Positions 43,401-61,193 of a stretch of 64,000 nucleotides of DNA are shown here, one piece after another. The DNA comes from Apostichopus japonicus. Its lineage: Eukaryota > Echinodermata > Holothuroidea > Aspidochirotida > Stichopodidae. The notes under the pieces are model-generated. The model saw only the letters and a program-made list of their open reading frames with translations. It ran no database searches and was not told the origin of the DNA. The DNA is taken from contig NC_092575.1 in assembly GCF_037975245.1 (NCBI RefSeq), forward strand, positions 27,563,841 through 27,627,840. Reading direction: 5' to 3'. The translations under genes were made by a program, and so were the position numbers. Numbering within the stretch: the first letter of the stretch is position 1; each line of letters starts with the position of its first letter.

Positions 43401-44913
43401 AGAAGATATTGTTCAGCGCAAGAAAAAGAAATTGAAATGCTTCGGAACGAACTGCAGAATCATGGCATATCAATAGGTAAGCGAGATGGGTGGCACAGTT
43501 TCTTGTTTGGTGTTTGTTATTCATATTTTGCTGTATACAGTAAGAATTACTAGTATTAAATTTGGCTTAAAATTACGTTTTCACTGTTCCTTCATGTACA
43601 GTACATCATCTACAGGCTCTCATACTTGTTGTCTATATGTCATCACTTTTGCTTAGTAATATTATACCGTATTGTCAAAATAAGTGATTTTATGCAAATT
43701 GGTATGCAAATGTTAACCTTTGACTAGAACTGGGTGTGAGAGTCTTATATGATAATAGTTGTCATGCTATCAGATAGGCAAATAAAGAATTTAACTTCTC
43801 TGATTTGTGGAGAGTTACATGTGATAGCTCTAAGAGTGCAAACCTTCTCAGCAAAGTGTTCAGTCACATTCTGTTGTACAGCAGACATTCAACAGCTTGA
43901 TTCCTCTGTACATATCTCAACAGATGAGTCAAGAATCACTCAAGAATCATGAATAAATAATCATTTAGAATCAACTATTTGCTTTGTTTGAGCCTTTGGT
44001 CTTGTAAAATTTTAGTCCTCATCCATTGAAACTATCTTTCAGAAATCACTTCATTCCCCTCTCCTCTCCTTTCAACATCTACACATATTGTTTTTTTTTT
44101 TTTTTTTACCTAGCTTACAAAGGTTTGCTATATTTTCAACTTTTTGCAAACTTCATAGTCTTTCTAAAGCATTATATGTGACAGCATGTATTATAAATCC
44201 TATTCATTCACAAGTTGCCTGTTGTTGTTTTACTCCCAAATCGCCAGGTTTCTTCCCATCTCCCCGATTCACTTGCATCAGAGATTAATGCAGTCTTCAG
44301 TTGGTCTCTGCTAAGCTTTAGTGTTATTGTGTATGTAATTTTACAGTTTACTTGACTCCTCTCTTACCGGCCTCCATTCTACTTATGCACTTAATCTATC
44401 TAGCCTACAACAGTTGGTAACATTTTAGCACTGCGCCCCCACATAACACTTAATACCTCTTCCTTCCAAATCTACCATCCTCAAGGCTAACAACTTTTCT
44501 TCTTGTGTGATTTACATCCATTGGGATCTTGTTGGTGTAAAAGTTTATGGTGAAGTTTCTGAAGGCAGCTAGGACCTGTATTCAAGATAACATCACCTGC
44601 ATCAAGCACTGATAAGTATCACGTTAAAATTGGAAGATTTTTGGAGTTTTTGGGATTCACTTTTGCTTGTACACAGTAGTAGAGTCCTTCATATATTTTA
44701 TGTTTCAATCCTTTTTATTTTTGGGGAATAAATTTGAAAACTATTTTCCTTTCCTCTCTTTTCGTCTCAGATGATGGCATCGCCCTGGAGAAACCGTCAT
44801 ATCTCAAAAATCGACTCGACGTTGTCGTGGAAGTGAACAACGAGTTTGAAAACGGCAGGGAGACTGACCTTGGGTCAGAGTTCACACAGACATTAGACTC
44901 ATCATTTGCCTGA
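31375..44913 (+). CDS. HVCN1: Voltage-gated proton channel Hv1, complete, four coding exons
   Basis: Proton-selective channel that is a lone voltage-sensor domain, normally a dimer in the plasma membrane. In animals it supports acid extrusion, the oxidative burst and sperm pH. Coding exons are 31375-31632, 40866-41217, 43309-43476 and 44771-44913: 921 bases, 306 residues. S1 is about 59-81 with the selectivity aspartate Asp70 (human Asp112) plus Glu77 and Asp81. A long polar S1-S2 loop is 82-125. S2 has Glu142 and Lys146, S3 Asp163 and Asp174, and S4 reads RLWRIVRVIN with Arg194, Trp196, Arg197, Arg200 and Asn203. A coiled coil (about 210-254) should hold the dimer. Zn-binding His140 is kept (His129), but the second zinc histidine (human His193) is Glu182. 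An acidic 47-residue tail extends past the coiled coil. A pyrimidine tract and cctcag at 31361-31366 suggest a 5' UTR intron. Confidence 0.95.
32538..34243. mobile_element. Non-autonomous hAT-like element, 1.7 kb, with near-exact target duplication
   Basis: Both ends carry TAGTGTTCAACCGAT as an inverted repeat (15 bp), followed within 15-45 bases by AATCGGAATCGGTACGA in the same inverted relation. Flanks are TACTGGTG (32530-32537) and TAATGGTG (34244-34251), 7 of 8 identical. Inside is a duplicated ~36-bp segment (ATTATTCAAAAACATATGGA at about 32640-32710), but no transposase frame. A duplicated copy of the right flank at 34453 keeps TACTGGTG followed by TTCAG, which resembles the unoccupied site. 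Confidence 0.85.
34244..34510. repeat. Direct duplication of about 55 bp, 209 bp apart
   Basis: TGGTGTTCAGGTAGCTTTTC...AAGTTTGTTTGAT at about 34247-34299 recurs at about 34456-34508 as TGGTGTTCAGACAGCTTTTC...AAGTTTGTTTGAT. Between them are an AT microsatellite (34388-34405) and TAGGCCTA-rich text. Confidence 0.75.
36225..36815. repeat. Minisatellite of about 55-65 bp units in HVCN1 intron 1
   Basis: About ten diverged units built from TGATATACTTTGAATGTACA, TACTAAAACATACTCTCTAC and TGATATTAATGTTGGCA. Unit lengths vary through small deletions. Confidence 0.9.
37650..38045. repeat. GT/AGGTCA dispersed repeat in HVCN1 intron 1
   Basis: Begins AGGCGAAAGGAATCTATG, then a GTGTGTCTGTGTG run, AGTGACACTTGCTTGCAAAC, ACTCAAGAAGTACATCTTTG and several GGTCA words. 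It is the same family as 15940-16206 (minus) and 8170-8540. Confidence 0.75.
40866..41217 (+). CDS. HVCN1: HVCN1 coding exon 2 (S2-S4)
   Basis: Acceptor cttacag, donor gtaagg. Encodes the Thr/Ser/Glu-rich S1-S2 loop, S2, S3 and S4 with its three-arginine motif. This exon carries the voltage sensor. Confidence 0.95.
41218..43308 (+). other. HVCN1 intron 2
   Basis: Non-coding. Its only clear structure is the 39-bp tandem array at 42732-42887. A G-run sits at 41391-41400. Confidence 0.75.
42732..42887. repeat. 39-bp tandem repeat, four units
   Basis: The unit start GGCCTCATATAGTATTTC is at 42732, 42771, 42810 and 42849 (the last as GGCGTC), exactly 39 bp apart and almost identical, indicating recent expansion. 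A multiple of three gives an open frame repeating a 13-residue pattern, which is not a gene. Confidence 0.95.
43309..43476 (+). CDS. HVCN1: HVCN1 coding exon 3 (coiled coil)
   Basis: Acceptor tatgtgtag after a long pyrimidine tract, donor gtaagc. Encodes the continuous S4-to-coiled-coil helix, with repeated Glu/Leu/Lys heptads ending ELQNHGISI, comparable to the human LLRQHGLL end. Confidence 0.93.
43477..44770 (+). other. HVCN1 intron 3
   Basis: Non-coding, with a T-run at about 44091-44107 and a pyrimidine-rich acceptor. Nothing else was recognised. Confidence 0.7.
44771..44913 (+). CDS. HVCN1: HVCN1 coding exon 4 (C-tail)
   Basis: Acceptor tcgtctcag after a pyrimidine tract. The frame continues from exon 3 and ends at TGA 44911-44913. 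It encodes an acidic tail of about 47 residues with no counterpart in the short human C-terminus. Confidence 0.85.
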
Positions 44914-47900
44914 CACAGGTGAAAGGGGCTTCAGTAAATATAGATGTATTCTTGTAAAGTTTTTAAGATTACATTGCTTTGAACATATTGCAATAATGTC
45001 ATTGATTCTTGTCAAATCAAAGTTTTGTTTGTGTTTCGTCAAGAAAACTACACCTGCCTGCGTAAGGTTCTTTGTGTCAGAGGAATCCAGGATTAATTCA
45101 GTTTTGAAGGTTTTGGTGATCATGTTGTGCAGTGCTACAAATATGGAAAGCTAGTTCACAGTCCTGATGGCATCGTGATCGTGGTTTACAGAAGAGGTTT
45201 TGATGGCATCAAAAGAGTTGGATATATCTCTGATGAAGGCTTCTTCTCGCAAAATTTGACTTTGGTAAATGACGAGCGGATGAGGATGACTTAAATTTAA
45301 GTACAGTAACAGTTTGAAATCGTAGCCTGCCGGAGAAAACTTTTTATATTCTACAAATTTGGCCATTGAAAGTCTAAATGAATGCAAATGGTACCAACTA
45401 CAGACCATTTCATGGCCTGATGTTTTATTACTTCGATCCGTTGGTATGATCAGCAAAAAAAGAAGATTGGGCATTTAACCATGCATCTATGAACTTTATG
45501 GAGCCCACAAAGTATGGACTGGGCATTGAACCATATATCTATGGAGCCCACAAAGTCAGGACTAGGCATTGAACCATGCATCTATGGAACCCACAAAGTA
45601 TGGATTGGGCATTGAACCATGCATCTATGGAGCCCACAAAGTATTGACTGTGCATTGAACCATGCATCTATGGAGCCCACAAAGTATGGACTGGGCATTG
45701 AACCATGCATCTATGGAGCCCACCAAGTATGGATTGGACATTGAACCATGCATCTATGGAGCCCACCAAGTATGGACTGGGCATTGAACCATGCATCTAC
45801 GGAGCCCACAAAGTATGGACTGGGCTTTGAACCATGCATCTATGGAGCCCACCAAGTATGTTTGGAAGTTGTGACACACTGTTTCAAGTTTTCATTTGTA
45901 GCTTTGGAAAGTCTTGTATTCACTTTAATTAACGGCTTATTCAACATGCACATACTGATGACATGATATTTTGGTTTGTACTGAATGGTGCTAGTAATTG
46001 TAAATCATATCTATTCAGAGAACATCGAGACAATCTTGATGAAGAAGAAGAGGAATTGTGTAAAGTTTGTAGGAGGGGATTTACTATCTCACCTGTGGGA
46101 AGCATTTTGATTATCCCAGGATCAGAACTGGACAATCATGTTTCAACCACTTTGTGTTCTTTGATAAAAATCTTGAGAAAGTAAATTGTATTCTATTTCC
46201 TGTCTGTGGGCTAACAGGTAAACCTTTACGGTCAGTTGTTGTCTGCTGCCCTCTTTTGATTCCTCACCTAAAGAAGCAGCAAACCCAACCACCATTATCT
46301 TTAACATTAAAGAGAGATGTTTGTGATGAACAAACCCTCCAGGCATTTAGAGTATATCAAGGGTTTAGGTGACGAGACTGAATCCTTCAGCAAGTCTAAA
46401 TATGGCATCAACAAGTCTCTGTTGTACAATATTGTTTTATGTTTTTTTTTATCTATTTACTGCACTATTCATGTTCCTTAAAAGATTCAGCTTATTCAAA
46501 TGCTAATTTCTACAGTATTGAACTTGATTAATATGAACTCATATTAGAATTGTTTTCATTAATAGCAATGTGTATATTAGTTATTAACCTTGAAAATATC
46601 TTAAGAAAAACAAGTGGCACTTTCCATTGTCTTAAAGGGCACCTATAATATATAAAAACAGTCACTTTTCAGGCACACACCTCCTGTACCATGACACCCA
46701 CTCGTCCCCCCCCCCTCCCCCGGGTCCAATACACCTGGAGCTGTTTCTTTGCAAGCATATTTGTTATGTAACGGTATCCATTTGATCAACAATGTTAAAA
46801 TGTTTTACTAATATCATATCTAAGACAAAAGAAGTATCTATTAGCTTGTAAGTTGTTTCATTGAATTCTGGGAATTTCTTTTGGCCTTTGAATTAGACAC
46901 CTTATCATATCAGTATTAAACACATGGAGTAATTAAATATGGAAATTTATTAAATTATTGATATTTATTGACTGTTTGGAAGGCAATTTAACCAGTCAAA
47001 GATAATGATCTGCATTGTAATACTGGATGATTTAAGTACCAAATTGTATAAAATCCTATAGAAACAAAAAAACATTGCAAGGAGCGTGATTTAAAATATG
47101 TTTATTTGCACTGTATTATGCCAATTATCTTTCTTTTCATATTGTACATCATACCTGCTTTGACCTGTTTTCTCACGATCGGCCTGTCATAATATTATGA
47201 TGAGTATTTTACAGGTTTCTTCTTCTCTAGTGTCTTACAAAGTGCCCATCAAAAATTTACTGTTTAGCTTGAAAGTGTGACAAAAAAAGACTTTTTGAAA
47301 GTTGTTTTTTTAATACTTTGAGTAATTTACACTTTCCAACATAGTTGTAAAGAAGCTACATGATGTATCTCATACTAAGAAGGTACTTGTAAACATTATG
47401 GGGCATAAATAGACAACAAACTCAGGATGTGAAACTTTCTCCAGTCATGGCAGAGAAATGGATCTCAACATGGCTCAGTTCTTATCTCTTTTAACCCATA
47501 GTATGGGAGGGGAGTAGGGGGGTTAAAATAATCCCACTGGAAGCTGGTAAATAACTTTCTTACTTTATGATGTGTTTACCTGAGTTTTTATGCAGACCTG
47601 CTACTATGCTATACTTCTGTGCACTTTCTATGCTGTGATGAAAACTCAACTTGCTTGGATTTACCGAGCACACCATCATCGTTTGTATTTGTATGAAAAA
47701 GATCACTCTACTGTTATTGTTATGATCAACATTTAATTTTCATATTCAACAAAAGTTATTGCACGTGGTGAGTGGAAGATAATTATCTTGATAACAAGAA
47801 AACTCACTGACTATTATTTTAATAATATTGTATCATGTTTAACAGAAACCTGATTGGATGGATCTTTTTTTCTATTCTCTTTTGTACTAAATATCTATTA

Positions 47901-48067
47901 GCATTACATTTATAATGTTACAGAGTCTTGAACTCTTGATCATTTAGCAAAACAACAATAAGTGGTTCTAATCAAAACAAAACAACATACTTGATATACA
48001 CAAACACACAAGACCATGTCGTCCAAGACTTTATTGACTAATTCAATAAATTAATAAATAAATAAAT
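44914..48067. other. HVCN1 3' flank
   Basis: Contains a 43-bp minisatellite at 45475-45862. No further coding sequence was recognised; short open frames at about 45963-46372 show no family features. Part of this is presumably the HVCN1 3' UTR, but I could not fix its end. Confidence 0.55.
45475..45862. repeat. 43-bp minisatellite, about nine units, downstream of HVCN1
   Basis: The word GCATTGAACCATGCATCTATGG or a one-to-two-base variant starts at 45523, 45566, 45609, 45652, 45695, 45738, 45781 and 45824, exactly 43 bp apart, with GAGCCCACAAAGTATGGACT between. It begins about 560 bases after the stop codon, so it may lie in the 3' UTR. Confidence 0.95.
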
Positions 48068-48275
48068 ATGGAAAAGAGCAAAGTTAACACTGGTTACACG
48101 GTATGAAAGGTATTGTGATGTCTGATTGGTACCCCCATCAATGAAATGGCTATGTATGGATTACCACCATGTAAGGGATGGATAGCTCAGTTCATGGTAG
48201 AGTGCTGGGATTGTAACCCAGAGGTCACTTGTTTGATTTCCTGCTGTAACCATCAATGTCTTTGCTCTTTTCCAT
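48068..48275. repeat. 208-bp fold-back element containing a tRNA-like sequence
   Basis: The ends form an imperfect 31-bp inverted repeat: ATGGAAAAGAGCAAAG (16 bp exact), a mismatched spacer, then TGGTTACA (8 bp exact), at 48068-48098 and inverted at 48245-48275. Between them, 48178-48250 resembles a tRNA. No target duplication was obvious. Confidence 0.65.
48178..48250 (+). pseudogene. tRNA-Thr(TGT)-like sequence, degenerate
   Basis: The start fits an acceptor strand and A box (TAGCTCAGTTCATGG), followed by a perfect 5-bp anticodon stem CTGGG/CCCAG around a 7-base loop that would place TGT as the anticodon. The T arm and acceptor pairing fail (TTTGATTTCC in place of a GTTCGANTCC-type B box), so a working tRNA is unlikely. 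It is more likely a tRNA-derived piece of a SINE or fold-back element. Confidence 0.5.
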
Positions 48276-51096
48276 TGTCTTAAATTTCCCAGTCAGTTAT
48301 TCCATTTTTACCATTATTCAATAATTAATTAATTAATACATGAATAACTCAGAAATGGGTATCCTTACTCTGTCAACACCAACAGTACCAGATTATATCA
48401 CGCTATCCAGCTTTCTTTGAACCTCCGGGTACTGCTTGTGAACTCCAACAGTACTTTTACGGTAAGATAGAAAAATATGATTTGGCTTATCCAATTACCT
48501 TGCTAATAACATAACAAAAAACTATGGATGGGCATTACAAAAAAACACAACCTTGAAACAATTTTAACAAATGAAGTGCTTGTTTGTTTAATATTATTTG
48601 TAATTGTAATTTGTAAGTAATGATAAGCCAGTTTTTTTTTTTTTTATATAGAGGAAGGATATTTTGATGTAGTAGGGATCTTGAAATTTGAAGAATGAAA
48701 ATTTAAACATAGTGATTAATTTAAATATTGAAAGAACAAGAGAATGATTGGGATGAACAGGGATTGTAACAGTTATCTTGGGAATATAAGTTCTCTGTTC
48801 TACCAAACACCAAGGGAGTTATCCCCTATAGAAGGTTGGTGGTGTTCCCTAGTAACCAGTCTTTACCCAGTGGGTGGATTAGAAGCTTAAGTATTTTGCC
48901 CACCTCGTGGGTGATGATCACACACAGTTGCATTTGAATTAAGCTAGAAAGGAGTAGGTAGAGAAATTTGGCTTTTGATAAAGTATCATGAAATAAAAAG
49001 TAGAAATTAGAAATACCTTCCGTTAGTTTTTACAGGTCTGAAACTATCATATTCAAAGTGGTATCACACAAAATTCCTATGCTTAGCAGCTATGATCATA
49101 TACTAAGGGGTGAAGGAGGGGACTGTGGAGGGACTGGGGAAGGGGCTGGGGGCTGGGGGAGGGGACTGGGGAGTTTGAAAGTTACATTTGCTCAACTTCA
49201 TACAGTCATGTATTTTTTACAGTTGATATCATAGTTTCTGTTGTAAAATCCATCTTTGAAAGTTGAAACCTTGAATCAGTGCTAGTGGTAATTAAAAGTA
49301 ATTTATTTCACTGTTTGAGTGACAGGAACGTGTGTCACCTGATTGTGGTTGACTTAAATTGAGGTGTAATACACCCTATACCTCATCGTCACCTTTGATT
49401 GGTTGATGAAGAGAGAATGTATCAATAGTGAGAACTACAGGATTAATTGATCAATAATGAGAACTACAGGATTAATTGATAGATAATACAGAATAGTGTA
49501 TTGTTTCTTCTGCACTTCTTAAACATAATTTGTAAGTGCTGACAATTTTGGACAATCTTGCCTGTTTGAGTGCTTTTGGAAATACATAAGTCTATCTCAA
49601 AAGTTCTATCATAACTCTGTTTTTTTTTTCTGTTTGTAAGAGAGATCAGCACTTGAATCGACATTGTAGCGGATGGAGAAAGTGGATTGAAATGGAACAA
49701 AATTTCACAGTTTTGCTGATAATCTTTAATCAATGTAAAGGAGAATTCCGGTGGCAAACAATATGAAACTTATCTTAAAGAGAAACTATTCCAGACTGTT
49801 AGTTGAAAACTCCTTCGCAATCTGGAGTGCTTTGTTTATCTGTCCATTTTCACTGTTTTTATGGAGTTTTACCAAAATGCAACTTTTGTTGTATAACTAT
49901 TTTATTCCTTTGTGGATAAATTATTAAAATATTCTAAAGAAATGTTAAAACATTTCCAAAGCTCAATTGCCTTCATGAAATCTTTCACTTTGCTGTTCCC
50001 AAAATATCAACAAATTTGAAAAAAAATTAGATCTTTGTTTATATGTTAAGTGCTATCATAGATGGAGAGCCCATGCATGGGAGTTATCATCTAGCTGAGA
50101 AGGAAACCACATTCATACAAATGTCGCTCTGTGTGTCTGGTATGGTTCCCAGGGAAGCTAGGCCTCTGGATGGCTCCCCCAGGTGGGTGTGGTGATGATA
50201 TCTTGGCGAGATCTTACTCCTTTGTGACATACGATATTGTTGCTGTTTTATCAATACACAAACTGAAAAAAAAATGTGGCATGTAGCATCGCTATGTATG
50301 AATTCTAACAAAACTGAAGTATTATATTACACTGTACAAAACTGGTGTGGGAAGCTGTAAATATAACACCATTTGATATATGCTGCAGTGAGAGAGGATT
50401 CTCTAACACGTAGGGGTCCCCTCCCTCCCCCTCCCTCAGGATGCAGTGTCCTCCTTTTCAACCAAGCAAATGTGGTAAGTTGGTAACCCTTATTTTAATA
50501 ATGAACATAAAAAGCATTTGTAATCATGTAAGTCTCAAGAGTATGGTAACTTTCTGAAATCACTAGAGTGGACGCGTAGCGATAGGCTGTGTGCAATGCA
50601 TTTGCTTGACCTAAGAGAGGGCGCTATCATAAAATGTGATTCCAAATGCAAGAAATAGCCCTGAGCGAAGCGGGCTATTTTTTTTAAATGAAATTTAGGC
50701 GTCTACTCCTTTGACTTTTGAACAAAATTATGACGTTTTAGCGCAAAAGGCATTTCAGAATGGGACAACCCACCCTTCCCTCATCCCTCCACAAACTTGC
50801 CAAATGCGGAGGATTGGGCTAGGATTCGCGATAAAGGAGGTAAGTTTAGTTTTGTGGAAGGGATCACGATCGTCATCCAAAAATAGTTGCGCTTGAAATC
50901 GTTTCTCCCATGTACCTTCTTTCAGCAAAATAATGTTTGTAGCTATGTTAATATGACCCAGCTCCCATATCCCCTCCCCGTACTTGGATGCGCTTATGAA
51001 ATTGTCAATGTGAAGAAGCGGGTTCGATATATGGAGCCTGGAGGGAGGTGCGGGTTGGTAAAATAAACATGGTATCATCTTTTTTCTACTAACAGG
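48276..51096. other. Intergenic DNA upstream of PP1 copy 2, left part
   Basis: No gene recognised. It holds a G-rich stretch at 49108-49171, a 29-bp direct duplication (49421-49478; unit ATCAATAGTGAGAACTACAG plus nine bases) and a short hairpin followed by a T-run at 50653-50688. Confidence 0.55.
49108..49171. repeat. G-rich tract with many GGGG runs
   Basis: Alternates GGGG with short spacers (GGGGACTGTGGAGGGACTGG style) and contains well over four runs of three or more G, so the + strand could form a G-quadruplex. Confidence 0.7.
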
Positions 51097-51969
51097 CAGG
51101 GACGTCGCTAGAGGGGGGGGGGGGGGTGGGGGGTGTCTCACCCTAAACTTGGTAAAACTGAAGATAGTTGGAAAATTGGAGTGCGACAGTCGGAATTTCC
51201 GACTGTCGCACTCTAGTTTATCTAGGCCTATTCATATATTCCTGTGATTGTGAATGACTGAAAATTGACCTTTATTCAGTCATATTTACCACGTTTTCCT
51301 AGCCACTTTGAGAAATTGTATCTCGCGATTCTTATACTCCACCATACAAAACTTCTTATGATTTTGAACACTCCAAAAAAAAAAGTCTAATAGAACTACC
51401 GTCATAGGCGTAGGAGCCCGATTTGCCTGAAAATATAACCAACATTTTTCGCGCGCTCCGCGCGCGTTCCACACGTCAATGTGCATATCATAAAGACATG
51501 CATCGGTTTATGATCGTATGTCTATCACATACAATCATTTACCGTGTTATTACCCGTCCATACTGGTTAGAATTATTGGGGAAGTCGTTACAATATTAAT
51601 GGTAATAATAATATAATTTTAACCATTGAAAAACACATTGCAAATTATCTTTCTTTCAGTAGGTGCCCGAAATGTTATCAGCATATTGCCCGACTTTTCA
51701 CAAACAAATTTGGTTGGGGTGGTGGGGGGGCTAATACGTTTGTGAAGTGAGTGCCAGTGCGTACAAATGTACCGAAAAAAAGTTTGGAACAAAAGTGCAG
51801 TCGCGAAAGATGGGGTGTCTGACTGACACTGAAAGTATCGTTGACGAGTAGCGCGGAGGGGGGGGGGGGGGGTACAAGGCAGCAGTCGGAATTTTCTGGC
51901 TTCAAAACCCATCCAGTTGGATTTTCAGCCACTACACCCCCCAATCATCAGGCCTTAGCTACGTCCCTG
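51097..51969. mobile_element. Non-autonomous hAT-like element, 873 bp, with 8-bp target duplication
   Basis: Left end CAGGGACGTCGCTA; right end TAGCTACGTCCCTG, its inverse with one mismatch. CTAACAGG lies directly outside on both sides (51089-51096 and 51970-51977), an exact 8-bp duplication. Homopolymeric G runs sit near both ends (51111-51126 and 51857-51872), and a perfect 17-bp-arm hairpin is at 51179-51213. No transposase frame was found. It ends about 510 bases before the PP1 copy 2 start codon, so it lies in or next to the promoter. Confidence 0.88.
51179..51213. repeat. Perfect 17-bp-arm hairpin inside the hAT-like element
   Basis: GAGTGCGACAGTCGGAA, one T, then its exact inverse. 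It lies 83 bases from the left terminus. Such subterminal palindromes are common in hAT-like and fold-back elements. Confidence 0.9.
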
Positions 51970-52480
51970 CTAACAGGCATACCAAAACCTATGCCTTTGA
52001 TCAGGATATATACAGTTTCTTAGAACCTGTAACTAAATTTAATAGAAAGATCAAAATCTGTAAAACGAAATAGTAACTCTTGTATGGACAAAGGTTTACG
52101 TCAGTTCAGGGGTAGTTATGGAGAAAAGTTTTAACACAATACGTACATGGCCGTACACTGTTCATATTATTTCATCATGCATGAAATGAGTCACTGGTGA
52201 ATAGTCCAATGGCGTTATTGAGTTTACTGTGCAGGGATGAAAAGATTGCTGTCTAGGTTCTTGTTACAGCCTATGCACCGGTATGTACCGGTTTTATTAT
52301 ACCACACTGTCCACACATCACATGTACACTGTCTTACACACTCACTGTTCTCGATAGTGCTGCACACCCGTTAGCCTGACAATCACGAAACGGTTCTCCG
52401 ATAAGCCTCAGAAATTTCACATTAGAGGGTCAATTGCTGAAAGAATCATACTGAGATAAGACAGAAAAAAACGTTGTCAA
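51970..52480 (+). promoter_or_regulatory. Presumed promoter and 5' UTR region of PP1 copy 2
   Basis: The 500 bases between a hAT-like element and the start codon. ACCGGTATGTACCGGT, an interrupted inverted repeat, is at about 52277-52292. No TATA box or initiator could be assigned. The role is inferred from position only. Confidence 0.4.

Positions 52481-61193
<8,713 letters not shown>

Noticed and set aside
45963-46372. Possible small zinc-binding protein (Cys-x2-Cys in a Glu-rich context)
   Set aside because: Only a single Cys pair, no second pair at ring or zinc-finger spacing, and no splice-consistent extension.
48178-48250. Functional tRNA-Thr gene
   Set aside because: The T arm and acceptor stem do not pair and the B box is degenerate, so it is listed as a tRNA-like pseudogene.
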